DNA of 31,476 nucleotides from a virus: the IMG/VR virus record IMGVR_UViG_3300018424_000123, positions 1 to 31,476 of that record. One strand, 5' to 3'. Positions 1 through 8,303 of the stretch are shown piece by piece. How positions within the stretch are numbered: position 1 is the stretch's first letter; the number at the start of each line of letters is the position of its first letter. The translations under genes and the position numbers were made by a program. The notes beneath the pieces are model-generated. The model did no database searches. It was not told the origin of the DNA and worked only from the letters and a program-made list of their open reading frames with translations.

Positions 1-127
1 CACTCCGAGAAGTAGCGGTGCCCGATTCGGCACCCACTCTTCCGTATTGGTCTGCGACCATAACAACTTCATATAATGTTTTATTGTCATTAAGAAGTTG
101 CTGAGTATCTTTGCGAAATATTGCCAC
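1..127 (-). CDS. Partial unknown protein, possible virion protein, GTG start
   Basis: An open frame runs from a GTG codon at 127 off the left edge of the window. The encoded start reads (M)AIFRKDTQQLLNDNK, followed by LYEVVMVADQYG and ending SGTATSRS at the edge. The GTG start is chosen because two in-frame stops (TAA TTT TAA) lie immediately upstream and AAGAAG lies at about the right distance for a ribosome binding site. It begins 6 nt after the stop of the acidic 191-aa gene, so it looks co-transcribed with the head genes. In T4 the next genes would be gp68 and gp21, but this start does not look like a gp21 protease. The family is not recognised with confidence and the C-terminus is missing. 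Confidence 0.55.
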   Translation of the reverse strand, partial: MAIFRKDTQQLLNDNKTLYEVVMVADQYGRVGAESGTATSRS

Positions 128-133
128 TTAAAA

Positions 134-709
134 TTACTTCTTATATTTTTTACCGTAACCTTCTTTCATTTTAGGATTAACGTCAATGTCACCGTCTTCT
201 TCGTCATCATCTTCGTCATCCTCGTCTTCATCGTCCTCGTCTTCGTCTTCATCGTCATCTTCTTCGAAGATTTGATTCAGCAATTCTTCGTAACCTTCAT
301 CTGTAGACAACATCTCATCAAGTACGGCTTTCTCTTCGTCAGACGCTTCATCGTAATATTCTTGGACGGCTTCATCGATAACTTTCAACACATGACTCGG
401 TGCAGATTCTTTCAGAGATTTAACAACCTCTTCTGCAATTTCTTGTTCAACATCCATAGACTTAAAAACCGATCTCAAATCTTCAATAGAAAAACTTTCA
501 TAAACTTCTTCGTCTTGACCTGGATTGTAACCGTGTTCCATCGATCTATCAACGAACGAGGTTGCCTGTGCAGCTTTCTGCACTTCTGCTACGCCTGGTC
601 CATCAAAGACAGAAACGTTGTCTGTGTGTTTGTCGATGAATCGTTGCTCGTCACTGTCATCACCGGCGCGAGACTTATACTTTTCTAGAATTCTCTGAAG
701 TTCAGACAT
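134..709 (-). CDS. Acidic 191-aa protein, probable prohead core/scaffold component
   Basis: The protein is strongly acidic. Residues about 145-178 are an almost unbroken Asp/Glu run, followed by a basic tail ending KKYKK. The middle is predicted helical and Glu-rich (LRSVFKSMDVEQEIAEEVV). The ATG lies 8 nt inside the end of the preceding gp67-like gene and has a GAGGAAG ribosome binding site. T4 carries small acidic or core proteins (gp67, gp68) directly after the portal gene, and T4 gp67 itself has an acidic C-terminal run. Position and composition therefore suggest an internal prohead core protein. No catalytic motif is visible, and the exact T4 counterpart cannot be named from sequence alone. 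Confidence 0.6.
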   Translation of the reverse strand: MSELQRILEKYKSRAGDDSDEQRFIDKHTDNVSVFDGPGVAEVQKAAQATSFVDRSMEHGYNPGQDEEVYESFSIEDLRSVFKSMDVEQEIAEEVVKSLKESAPSHVLKVIDEAVQEYYDEASDEEKAVLDEMLSTDEGYEELLNQIFEEDDDEDEDEDDEDEDDEDDDEEDGDIDVNPKMKEGYGKKYKK

Positions 710-881
710 CTTCCTCTTCCTCTGTTCTATTAAAAACTTGACTTAATATTTCATCTCTTTTTTGATGAAGTGCGGCATCTACTTTAGGTTCTAGTGCTTG
801 TGCAAATGCCTTTGCCGCAGCTACAGGTTTGTCTGCAACTGCCGCGCTGATAAAATCTGTAATGTGTTCGTTATCACTCAT
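702..881 (-). CDS. gp67: gp67-like prohead core protein, small (59 aa)
   Basis: This is a very small protein directly downstream of the portal gene. Its segment DFISAAVADKPVAAAKAFAQ, followed by a charged helix (VDAALHQKRDEILSQVF), matches the pattern I know from the N-terminal part of T4-type gp67: a helix, then a short A-x-x-x-F-x-x-A repeat. It ends in an EEEED cluster. The start is placed at the ATG at 881 because GGAGAAAATT precedes it. A GTG at 893, overlapping the portal stop codon, would add four residues but lacks a good ribosome binding site. In T4, gp67 is part of the internal scaffold on which the prohead assembles. It is shorter than T4 gp67, and the long acidic stretch lies in the next gene instead. 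Confidence 0.65.
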   Translation of the reverse strand: MSDNEHITDFISAAVADKPVAAAKAFAQALEPKVDAALHQKRDEILSQVFNRTEEEEDV

Positions 882-892
882 AATTTTCTCCA

Positions 893-2512
893 CTACTGGT
901 CTTCATCTCCCTGGTTGTCATCGGGAACTAATTTAAAAGTTTGTGCTGGCGGTTCTGGTTCTCTATCGTCCATGCCATCGTCAGCACCAAAATCATCATC
1001 GCCTTCAGTATATCTCTCATCAGTTTTTTCGTCTTTGATCTGTTGATCAATTTCTTTCATTTCTGATTCGTTCTGTTGCAAAATAAACTGTCGTACATAG
1101 TCGTGAGAGTAGTACTTGCCAACATATTCATCCATGTCACGCAACAACGATACTCTGTCACGCATGATCTCCATCTGTTTCAGTTCTTCAAAATAATTAT
1201 CAATGGCGAACTTATATTCGATTCTGTACTTCCATTCTCTCCATTCTTCAGGTGTACAAATACCCTTGAGAATCAATTGTCTCTCTAGTAGAGAAGTAAA
1301 CAATTCAGAAAATTTATTTCTTAGTCGAGTAATAAATTTAGAAAACTTCACCTCATCTCGACTAATTTCAGTTGCACGGCCCAGTGTAAAAGTAGTTTCT
1401 GGTTGGAGACGGGTAGAGGGAACATTTAAGGACCTAAAGAGGAGATTCTGGAAATATACAACGTCATCAATTTCACCCAGATTTTGACCACCAGGTAATG
1501 TGGTTATCTCTGTTCCTCGCCCACCTTCGCGCCGTGGTAACCAAAAGTCTTCTAACATAGTCATAAACTTTCTGTCATCACGAATATCACCGGTTGTCGA
1601 ATCGTAAACAACCTTATTTTTAAATTTTGTCATCAAATCATTTAAGTATTGTTCAGCTTTTGCTTTCGGCAAACCGCCAACGTCTACATAAAAAATTCTT
1701 CTCTCTGGTGCTCTTGATATTCTATAGATCACCAGTGAATCTTCCATTGACCTCAACTGATTGAGAGGTCTAATGGCCTTATGCAGATATGATAAAATTA
1801 AATTGTTATCTGCATTTTGATATCCGCTAGTGTTATACACCACGGAATCTTTCGAAATCTTGATGCCTTCAGCCTGTGCGCCTGAAGACGATCCATATGT
1901 TGATACTGTTCCTGATCTCTTTACAAAACCTGATGGATTGTAAAGGTAGTATTCACCAACAATTCTTTCTACAGTAACGCCTTGTGCGTTTTTCTCTTTC
2001 TTTACTTCTTTTACTTTCTTAATGTTACGAGGATCAACATATCTTACTTCAATGATACCTTGTTTCGGTTTACCCTCGTCTATAATTACATGATAGTAGA
2101 GTCTACCGTCAACATACCATCTCTTAAATACCTCATAACTATAACGATTGAACTCTAATAGATCCAAAACGTTTTCAAATTCTTCTTCTATCTTTTTCTT
2201 GATAGAATCTTGTGTCTCAACATCATCCAACAAAATGGATACTGTGTCTTCTTCACTATCTTCAACAATAGCTTCATTCACAATATCCTGAATTGCCAAG
2301 TCAATAATAGGGTCAAGCGCAATCGCCCGATACTTGTTGACAAGTTCGGCTTCTGTGCGGACTGACCCGTCAAGATCGACATAGGTTCCATAAACGCCAC
2401 CAGAGGTGACGATTAAGGAACCGTCATCGTTAGAAGGAGGAGCAAAAGATTGAACCTTCTGCTCTATTTTTTCTTCCTTCTTTCTTGTTATTTCAAAACC
2501 AAATAAATCCAT
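893..2512 (-). CDS. gp20: Portal vertex protein (T4 gp20 family)
   Basis: The 539 aa are close to the T4 gp20 length. Recognisable segments in order are an N-terminal region with LDPIIDLAIQDIVNEAI (about residues 66-82), RWYVDGRLYYHVIID (about 130-145), FYVDVGGLPKAKAEQYL, and the strongly conserved LPGGQNLGEIDDVVYFQ followed by SLNVPSTRL and GRATEISRDEVKF. The C-terminus is acidic. The family forms the dodecameric ring at one capsid vertex, which nucleates head assembly and serves as the DNA-packaging channel and docking site for terminase and neck. The ATG at 2512 has a GGGAG ribosome binding site. It follows the tail tube gene after about 50 nt and has a late-promoter-like box upstream. Confidence 0.97.
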   Translation of the reverse strand: MDLFGFEITRKKEEKIEQKVQSFAPPSNDDGSLIVTSGGVYGTYVDLDGSVRTEAELVNKYRAIALDPIIDLAIQDIVNEAIVEDSEEDTVSILLDDVETQDSIKKKIEEEFENVLDLLEFNRYSYEVFKRWYVDGRLYYHVIIDEGKPKQGIIEVRYVDPRNIKKVKEVKKEKNAQGVTVERIVGEYYLYNPSGFVKRSGTVSTYGSSSGAQAEGIKISKDSVVYNTSGYQNADNNLILSYLHKAIRPLNQLRSMEDSLVIYRISRAPERRIFYVDVGGLPKAKAEQYLNDLMTKFKNKVVYDSTTGDIRDDRKFMTMLEDFWLPRREGGRGTEITTLPGGQNLGEIDDVVYFQNLLFRSLNVPSTRLQPETTFTLGRATEISRDEVKFSKFITRLRNKFSELFTSLLERQLILKGICTPEEWREWKYRIEYKFAIDNYFEELKQMEIMRDRVSLLRDMDEYVGKYYSHDYVRQFILQQNESEMKEIDQQIKDEKTDERYTEGDDDFGADDGMDDREPEPPAQTFKLVPDDNQGDEDQ

Positions 2513-2541
2513 TCTTTAAACTCCCAGAAAAATACTAATTT

Positions 2542-2549
2542 TATTTAGT
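2542..2549 (-). promoter_or_regulatory. Candidate T4-late-type promoter box upstream of portal gene
   Basis: The minus strand reads ACTAAATA, two mismatches from the T4 late consensus TATAAATA, in the short gap between the tail tube stop and the portal start, about 29 nt before the ATG. The same octamer occurs upstream of gp13, which supports it as a real variant box. Assignment rests on position and similarity only. Confidence 0.45.
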
Positions 2550-2562
2550 TGTTCTAGGAATA

Positions 2563-3135
2563 TTAAGCTGTCAAACCAGGTTTAGGTCTATTGCTATTTC
2601 GCTGCGCTCCACCACTACGTCCAGAGGACTTCTGGTTACCTTGTTGCATGATATCAAACGCCCATGTTACCTGATAAGTAGCCAAAGTATCGGTTGTATT
2701 CCAATCAAGATCAATAGTACCAACTTCAGTCGGCCAACAACCTTCTAGAGTATACTCTCTAAGAACTCTGCCTTTCTTATCATACAGACTAATATAAGCT
2801 TCCGTCTTATACTCTGTCCACACTTCATCACGCACGTTTGTCTCTGGATTATTGATAGAGGTTTGCCATGCTTCCAATCTGTCTCTTACACTGAAATCTT
2901 CTTCAATGAAAAGGGTTGTTGTCCACTCAGCATATGTTCTATCACCAGCTGTTTTAATTTTGCGACCCATGTAAGGCACTTCAATAACACCCATGGTTAG
3001 TGCCGGTACTTGTGTTGCGTTACAAAGAAAAGCGAGATCCTCACCAACGGTGTTGATCTTTACTTCGAAGAGGGTGGGTCTGAACCCACCCGCTTGCATA
3101 GCGCCTTCTTTAAATCTCCCGATATCGATTGCCAT
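2563..3135 (-). CDS. gp19: Tail tube protein (T4 gp19 family)
   Basis: The 190-aa protein starts MAIDIGRFKEGAMQAGGFRP and contains the family pattern FLCNATQVPALTMGVIEVPY (about residues 36-55), then GRKIKTAGDRTYAEWT. This is typical of gp19 proteins that stack as hexameric rings to form the inner tail tube. It is somewhat longer than T4 gp19 (163 aa) because of a low-complexity Ser/Arg/Asn/Gln-rich tail after about residue 165. The start has a GGAG ribosome binding site. It lies directly after the sheath gene and before the portal gene, as in T4, and has its own late-type promoter box. Confidence 0.95.
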   Translation of the reverse strand: MAIDIGRFKEGAMQAGGFRPTLFEVKINTVGEDLAFLCNATQVPALTMGVIEVPYMGRKIKTAGDRTYAEWTTTLFIEEDFSVRDRLEAWQTSINNPETNVRDEVWTEYKTEAYISLYDKKGRVLREYTLEGCWPTEVGTIDLDWNTTDTLATYQVTWAFDIMQQGNQKSSGRSGGAQRNSNRPKPGLTA

Positions 3136-3161
3136 TACTTATTCTCCGTTGTTATTTGTTG

Positions 3162-3169
3162 TATTTATA
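3162..3169 (-). promoter_or_regulatory. T4-late-type promoter box TATAAATA upstream of tail tube gene
   Basis: A perfect TATAAATA octamer on the minus strand lies in the 43-nt gap between the sheath stop and the tail tube ATG, about 26 nt before the start codon. This matches the sole element of T4 late promoters, which are recognised by the gp55/gp33 type of late sigma system. The location in one of the few non-coding gaps argues against chance. Confidence 0.65.
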
Positions 3170-3178
3170 CGAATTGTC

Positions 3179-5299
3179 TTAACCGTTCGTGATTATTTCT
3201 GAGAATTCAACACCAGACCTAACAGCGATGAAGTTCAACTGGATAAAGTTGATTGATCGTGCAGGTTTAATGTAGATATCTCCAACAAATTCATTTCGGT
3301 CAACGACAGCGGGCGGGTTATTTGATTCATCACAGACAACGAGATAATCAGTAACACCACGGCGGCCTTTAACGTTTCGCAAGAAAGGTTCTACAAGAGC
3401 AACAAACGAAGCGCGAGTAAACTCATCGTTGAATTCGAACAGTGTCGAACGAGAGGCAATGGCAATTGCTTTCTCAAGCACGATGAACAAACGGCGAACA
3501 TTGATGCGATCAAATGCAGAAGGTTTAGACAGAAGAGTCTTATCTCCGTAAAGAATAATACCCTCACCTTTAAAGTTAACAACAGGGTTAATACCATTCA
3601 CATACAACACATCGCGTCTAGCCTGATTCGGATTCCAAGCAAGTTTAACGATGTTCTTAATTCTTCCTCTTGTGATACCAGCAGGCGAGAACCAAGGGTC
3701 TCGTGTGTCATCAGTAGCAGCACACAGACCAGCGATGTCACCGTTCAGAGGAATCCAACGATAAAGATCATTGTACTTGTCGTACATGTACTTATAACCA
3801 GAATCCATCACAGCATAAGAAGTTGATCGACAAGAATTGCGGAACTGAACACAGTCTTGTTCTTGATCACCCGCTGAGTTGTTTACAACATCATCTTTGT
3901 CCGGTGAAACAAATACAACACAGTCTTTTCTATACTCAGCGATGTTGTCAACCAAGTAATTACATACTTGTTCTCCGTGAACGCCGCCGCGGGATTTACC
4001 ACACAACAACAGACTGATATCAACGTCTTCTGGTTCTTTGAACACATCCCATGCAGTAAGAATATTACTCAATGCAGCAGTTGTTTCGTCTCCACCGTCT
4101 TGACCACCTTGGAAAGAAGCGGTATAGATTGCTGCACCTACTGATGTGTTTGCAGCCGTAAGACTAGTACCAGTAGCGGATTCAATACCGCTCGGATCGT
4201 GATTGGTAGCCCAAATATACGAAGAATTGTTATTAACAATTTCACGCCAATAGTTTGTAGCACCAGTATCTAGTTTTCCGTCTGTAGCACGAGAAACAGC
4301 ACTATACGTTTCTAGTACAGTTCCAGGAACATTCGTAAACAGACCGTCTTCGTCAACAACAACGATATGAATTTCATCGTTGATAGATGTGTTGCCGTAA
4401 ACGCTTTGCCAGTTACTTTGACCAGGCGCTCGTGCAAAATCAGCAAAGTATTCCCATCTTCGGTCGAGCGTAGTCTGGTCGGCAATATCAGTACTCAACT
4501 TAAGCGTATCGGTGAATCCAATAGTCAATCTTGAAGGACCAGTGTCAACGAGCGAGCCGTCCACTTCGGTAGTAACAGCCAGTGAAGAAATAACCATTGA
4601 CTGAAAACCAACTGTCGTATTACCAAGTCGAATGATATCACCTACCTGAAGAGCCGCTTCGAGCAGATTGGCGGCCGCCTCGGTGTTTGTACTATCGGTA
4701 TTGCCGGTGTCAACGTTTGTATAACGAACTACTGCTGTATTGCTACCTACATCAAGATCGAAACCCTGTGAAGCTACTACACTAGTGTTGGCAATGAAAT
4801 CTTCCAGAGTAATTGTTGTAGAGAAAGCATTTGATCCGCTACATACGGATACTTTCAGCGAGTTACCGAGAGCACCAGGATAACGAGCAACAAAATGATG
4901 ATCTGATGGGAAAGTCTTCAGATCATAATCTTCATCATTAAGAACAGTTGCAGCAACAAGATCAGTAGTATCTGGCGCAGTACCGCCTTCAGTAATTGCG
5001 ACCGCACTATATGTTCTCAAAGAAGTGTTTGCGTTCGTAAGGTCGTATGATCGGCTTACTTGCAATGCAGTTGAGTGAGCAAGAAAGCTGGCTGCATTCA
5101 ACCAAGTTTCTGCATTAAGATTTGTGGGTTTTCCAAAACGTTGGGCAAGTTCATCTTCACTTGTTACCAAAACATTTTTGCCCGCTGGACCCCATCTAAA
5201 TACGCCGGCAGCTGCGGCGACAGAAGTTGTTACGGCTGGTACGATAGTGGTTAAATCAATTTCACTAACGTTTACGCCTGGACTTACTTGAAAAGGCAT
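3179..5299 (-). CDS. gp18: Contractile tail sheath protein (T4 gp18 family)
   Basis: The 706-aa protein begins MPFQVSPGVNVSEIDLTT, followed by a GVFRWGPAG segment near residue 33, the classical gp18 N-terminus. The conserved C-terminal part includes FNDEFTRASFVALVEPF, then DYLVVCDESNNPP and GDIYIKPARSINFIQLNF, which form the contractile core contacting the tube. It is longer than T4 gp18 (659 aa). The middle, about residues 100-330, is Thr/Ser/Asn-rich and variable, as expected for the surface-exposed domains. The protein polymerises around the gp19 tube and contracts on infection. The start has a GAGGAGAG ribosome binding site and a late box upstream. Confidence 0.97.
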   Translation of the reverse strand: MPFQVSPGVNVSEIDLTTIVPAVTTSVAAAAGVFRWGPAGKNVLVTSEDELAQRFGKPTNLNAETWLNAASFLAHSTALQVSRSYDLTNANTSLRTYSAVAITEGGTAPDTTDLVAATVLNDEDYDLKTFPSDHHFVARYPGALGNSLKVSVCSGSNAFSTTITLEDFIANTSVVASQGFDLDVGSNTAVVRYTNVDTGNTDSTNTEAAANLLEAALQVGDIIRLGNTTVGFQSMVISSLAVTTEVDGSLVDTGPSRLTIGFTDTLKLSTDIADQTTLDRRWEYFADFARAPGQSNWQSVYGNTSINDEIHIVVVDEDGLFTNVPGTVLETYSAVSRATDGKLDTGATNYWREIVNNNSSYIWATNHDPSGIESATGTSLTAANTSVGAAIYTASFQGGQDGGDETTAALSNILTAWDVFKEPEDVDISLLLCGKSRGGVHGEQVCNYLVDNIAEYRKDCVVFVSPDKDDVVNNSAGDQEQDCVQFRNSCRSTSYAVMDSGYKYMYDKYNDLYRWIPLNGDIAGLCAATDDTRDPWFSPAGITRGRIKNIVKLAWNPNQARRDVLYVNGINPVVNFKGEGIILYGDKTLLSKPSAFDRINVRRLFIVLEKAIAIASRSTLFEFNDEFTRASFVALVEPFLRNVKGRRGVTDYLVVCDESNNPPAVVDRNEFVGDIYIKPARSINFIQLNFIAVRSGVEFSEIITNG

Positions 5300-5351
5300 G
5301 ATTACTCTCCTCTATAGTTATTCATATTCATGAAGAAATTCTTAATAATTA

Positions 5352-5359
5352 TATTTATA
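5352..5359 (-). promoter_or_regulatory. T4-late-type promoter box TATAAATA upstream of tail sheath gene
   Basis: A perfect TATAAATA on the minus strand sits in the 72-nt gap between the terminase stop and the sheath ATG, about 52 nt upstream of the start codon. The gap is otherwise AT-rich with no clear terminator hairpin. This would give the abundant sheath protein its own late transcript. Confidence 0.65.
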
Positions 5360-5371
5360 AAATAAGCAATC

Positions 5372-7027
5372 TCAGTCTCGGAACAACCAATCGTTGGAAT
5401 TTGAACTAACAGCGAAGATTTTTTCTTCTTCATGTTCTTCTTGTCCCGTTGATATTGAACCAAATGGCACCAATTCACTAAACACCTTTTCTTCATTCAC
5501 TTCTCTTAAATTGATTACAGTATTTATATCGGTTAATTCTTTGAAAAACTTTTGATTCGACAGCCAACCAAACAGTACTAAACACATCACTAGATCATCA
5601 TGATTGCCTGGTTCTGCTTCCCATGATGTTCCCTTTTGACTGAATGTTGAGAACTCTCTAATCGTTTCAAAGTCGTTTATGATAAGTTGGTTCTGTTCAA
5701 CCAACAGCTTTATCATAGAACATCCAATCGATTTTACTGACTTGGTTGTTCTAATTCCTTTGTCAGCCTTGCCGCTGAAGCCAGCAACGCCAGACAGAAG
5801 TCTTTTTCCTTCTCTTCCGTTGTTTTCTGTCAACAACATATTTTCATACTCATATTCTTCAAAAATAATACTGGCTACTTGTTCGCCAATATCATTTACT
5901 TCAATTAATATCGATGCATCATTATAATACTTTGCTACTCTATGTATAACGGACGCAAAGTCAACAGGCGTTATCATATTGTTGCGATAGGTTGCAATTT
6001 GTTGATAAGGCATCTTACTCACATCGATAACCTGTATTGCAGAATAGTCTAGTCCTTTACCTCTTGAAACGTCTGCAACAATAACATAATTACCATCGGG
6101 TGTCGGTTCTTGATAGACATTCACACCGCCTACTTCTTTGACCGCATCTCTATAGACAAGTTGTTTGAGTTTCCAGCCAGAGATCAATGTGCCCGAAGAA
6201 CCGAGAAACTCACACTCCATTTCTTGCGCGAATTTCTCTGTGTCAAAGTCCATCGCGGCGAGTGTTTCTTCTCTCCATTTCTCATCACGACCAGGTACAT
6301 CATACCACATAACTTGCACGAACTCATATCCATTTTTATTGGCCTTGGCGCCTTCACAAGTTTTGTAAAAGTGATTCAATCCATTCGGAGTAGAGGTGAG
6401 TAGAATCTTGGTGGTTGTACCAGAAGAGATGGTTGGGAATACGGAAGCAAAGAATTCATCCCAGTTCTCAACGAATGCGGTCTCATCAATGTAAAGGAAA
6501 GATACGGATTTACCACGAATAGCAGAAGAGGAAGTAGCGGCAGCAATAATTTTCGATCCATTCTCAAACTCCACGGAACCTTTGTTCCATTCAACTACAC
6601 CTTGTTGTAACCACTTTGGAAGTGCTTCGTAAGCAATTTTGATACGATCCAATATTTCTCTTGCAGCGTCTCCTTTATTTGCAAGAAGAGCAACAAGTTT
6701 ATGATCATTAAAAAGAATATAATGAAGGATAAGGCAAACAGCAGTCGTTGTCTTACCAGCCTGACGCGATGTAACAACACACGTTCTCCTATTCTCTGTT
6801 GTTTTTCTTATAATTTCTTTTTGATAATCATAACAGACAATAGGTATAAGACCGTGATCCACGCGAACAATCTGAATATATTTTTCAGCAAAATATATAG
6901 GGTCTCTTGCACACTTCACAAACTCCTGAACCATATCTTCGGTCCATTCGATTGTGACTCCTTTTCGTTTTAGATTTACATTACCGAGATACGAACGATA
7001 CTCTTCAATATCTTTAATTTGTGTCAT
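5372..7027 (-). CDS. gp17: Terminase large subunit (T4 gp17 family)
   Basis: The DNA-packaging motor protein has two domains. The N-terminal ATPase shows Walker A SRQAGKTT (residues 87-94), Walker B FLYIDE (177-182) and the coupling motif TSTPNG (211-216). The C-terminal RNase H-like nuclease shows the three acidic metal-binding sites in order: D319 in VADVSRGKGLDYS, E376 in LIEVND, and D477/D478 in NHDDLVM. All key residues are present, so it should be active. The length of 551 aa is shorter than T4 gp17 (610 aa). It overlaps the end of the small subunit gene by 14 nt, which suggests translational coupling. It pumps DNA through the gp20 portal and cuts the concatemer. Confidence 0.97.
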   Translation of the reverse strand: MTQIKDIEEYRSYLGNVNLKRKGVTIEWTEDMVQEFVKCARDPIYFAEKYIQIVRVDHGLIPIVCYDYQKEIIRKTTENRRTCVVTSRQAGKTTTAVCLILHYILFNDHKLVALLANKGDAAREILDRIKIAYEALPKWLQQGVVEWNKGSVEFENGSKIIAAATSSSAIRGKSVSFLYIDETAFVENWDEFFASVFPTISSGTTTKILLTSTPNGLNHFYKTCEGAKANKNGYEFVQVMWYDVPGRDEKWREETLAAMDFDTEKFAQEMECEFLGSSGTLISGWKLKQLVYRDAVKEVGGVNVYQEPTPDGNYVIVADVSRGKGLDYSAIQVIDVSKMPYQQIATYRNNMITPVDFASVIHRVAKYYNDASILIEVNDIGEQVASIIFEEYEYENMLLTENNGREGKRLLSGVAGFSGKADKGIRTTKSVKSIGCSMIKLLVEQNQLIINDFETIREFSTFSQKGTSWEAEPGNHDDLVMCLVLFGWLSNQKFFKELTDINTVINLREVNEEKVFSELVPFGSISTGQEEHEEEKIFAVSSNSNDWLFRD

Positions 7028-7442
7028 TATCTCTATTCATCAATTTCAATAGTTCGCTGGTGGATCCAACAAATAGATTATTGTTGGTAACGGATTTTTC
7101 TTCAGGCGCGTCAATGTTTTGTTTTAATTTTTTCTTTTTCTCATGCATGTCAATCAAGTCTTTGTTCATATCACCCATAGTTTTAATCATATTTGCTAAG
7201 ACTTCATATGCACGAGGATGTTGCGATTGATCAGCGACAGCCAGTAACTCATCGATTGCGCCATGACCTTTCTCAATCAAATCATACATGTTCTGTCTGA
7301 CATAACGAGTGTCAGTATCAATCTGTTTATAGTCATCGTCTTCTTTCGGCGCTTTATAAGTCGTAGGTAATTTTTCACCTTCTACTGTAACATCAATCGG
7401 TGTGATGTCAAGTATATCACTGATCGTATCTTTTGTTTTCAT
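7014..7442 (-). CDS. gp16: Terminase small subunit (T4 gp16 family)
   Basis: The 142-aa protein has a low-complexity N-terminus. Its core of two helices is YVRQNMYDLIEKGHGAIDEL, then HPRAYEVLANMIKTMGDMNK and a Lys-rich coiled segment DMHEKKKKLKQ (about residues 47-110). This helical pair with the HPRAYEV signature is the central oligomerisation region of gp16-type small terminases, which form ring oligomers that recognise DNA and stimulate gp17. The ATG follows the gp15 stop codon with no gap (TAAATG), and the gene's end overlaps gp17 by 14 nt, so the three genes form one coupled unit. T4 gp16 is slightly longer (164 aa). Confidence 0.92.
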   Translation of the reverse strand: MKTKDTISDILDITPIDVTVEGEKLPTTYKAPKEDDDYKQIDTDTRYVRQNMYDLIEKGHGAIDELLAVADQSQHPRAYEVLANMIKTMGDMNKDLIDMHEKKKKLKQNIDAPEEKSVTNNNLFVGSTSELLKLMNRDNDTN

Positions 7443-8303
7443 TTATGAATTTCCATCAGAATCTTTTATTACTGTAATATATCCCCAGTTTTCATCTTTC
7501 GATATTTGACTTCTGTCTACTGTATTATTTGGATCAGTAGAAGCTGCGCCATTCGCATATTGTCCTGGGTACACATTAATTGTCTCAAGCACATCAATGT
7601 CAGGCGATGAAGGAGCGTCTGTAATGTCAGCAAACAATGTTGCATCGTACAATTGAGTATTCGCAAGTTTGATAACAGACTGTCTCTTCGTAGGACCAAA
7701 AAAGAAACCTTTCATCGTAAAGTTAAGAGTCCAAATCAATGCGCGCCTGTCTTCAAATGATCCTTCATAAACATCATCCATACTTGTATCATTCAACACC
7801 AGAGGAACATCAAGTGTTATATCAGGATCAGCAACAAGTTGTACCGTTGTTGTAAACTCAGGTGTAAAGTAAGGTAGTATCTGTTCGACAATTCTAGTAC
7901 CATCTGTCATATTTTTTACGAAAATAGATAATGAGAAATTAATATCATACGGCACAGGATTGTATTGATAATTTTTAATATTTTCATTTGTTGTTCTTGG
8001 TTTGTTCACAAACTTATTAATTGTGGACAATTTTCTCTCAGGCGCATAAGCAAATCCAGTGATTTCAAAACCCATACGAGGCAGGATGATTGAGAACGGC
8101 TGATCTTGCGGATCTTGATCAGTATCAATACCTTCAATACGAGCCAAAAACTTTTCTCTTGGTCCGTAAGACAGAGGCACTTTGAATGATTGTTTTACGT
8201 TACCGCTATTATCTTCTCGGTTGATAATGATATCATTAAACAATGTACCAAATAGAATGACGTATTTTCGTAATGTGTCGTGGTAATAAGTTGTTCCAAA
8301 CAT
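7443..8303 (-). CDS. gp15: Tail terminator / sheath stabiliser (T4 gp15 family)
   Basis: The 286-aa protein starts MFGTTYYHDTLRKYVILFGT, then LFNDIII, the hallmark N-terminus of gp15. Further conserved stretches are PLSYGPREKFLAR (about 42-54), ILPRMGFEITGFAY, and NPVPYDINFSLSIFVKNMTD in the middle. In T4, gp15 forms a hexameric ring capping the tube and sheath and makes the interface that joins the finished tail to the gp13/gp14 neck. The length is near that of T4 (272 aa). Its ATG overlaps the gp14 stop codon (TAATG), which implies coupled translation. Confidence 0.95.
   Translation of the reverse strand: MFGTTYYHDTLRKYVILFGTLFNDIIINREDNSGNVKQSFKVPLSYGPREKFLARIEGIDTDQDPQDQPFSIILPRMGFEITGFAYAPERKLSTINKFVNKPRTTNENIKNYQYNPVPYDINFSLSIFVKNMTDGTRIVEQILPYFTPEFTTTVQLVADPDITLDVPLVLNDTSMDDVYEGSFEDRRALIWTLNFTMKGFFFGPTKRQSVIKLANTQLYDATLFADITDAPSSPDIDVLETINVYPGQYANGAASTDPNNTVDRSQISKDENWGYITVIKDSDGNS

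Noticed and set aside
98-688. 196-aa plus-strand open frame opposite the acidic core protein
   Set aside because: It is the complement of Asp/Glu codon repeats, giving a low-complexity Phe/Val/Ile run; no ribosome binding site and wrong direction for the operon.
5300-5371. Possible terminator or small RNA in the gap before the sheath gene
   Set aside because: Only a short imperfect palindrome (TTCATGAATATGAA) without a GC-rich stem or U-run was seen; the gap is better explained as a late promoter and leader.
5302-5496. 64-aa minus-strand open frame overlapping the terminase end
   Set aside because: Mostly out-of-frame terminase coding sequence plus the AT-rich leader of the sheath gene; low-complexity Lys/Asn product.
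5521-5528. Second TATAAATA on the minus strand near the end of the terminase gene
   Set aside because: Lies in coding sequence more than 200 nt before the sheath gene, which already has a closer box in its leader; probably chance.
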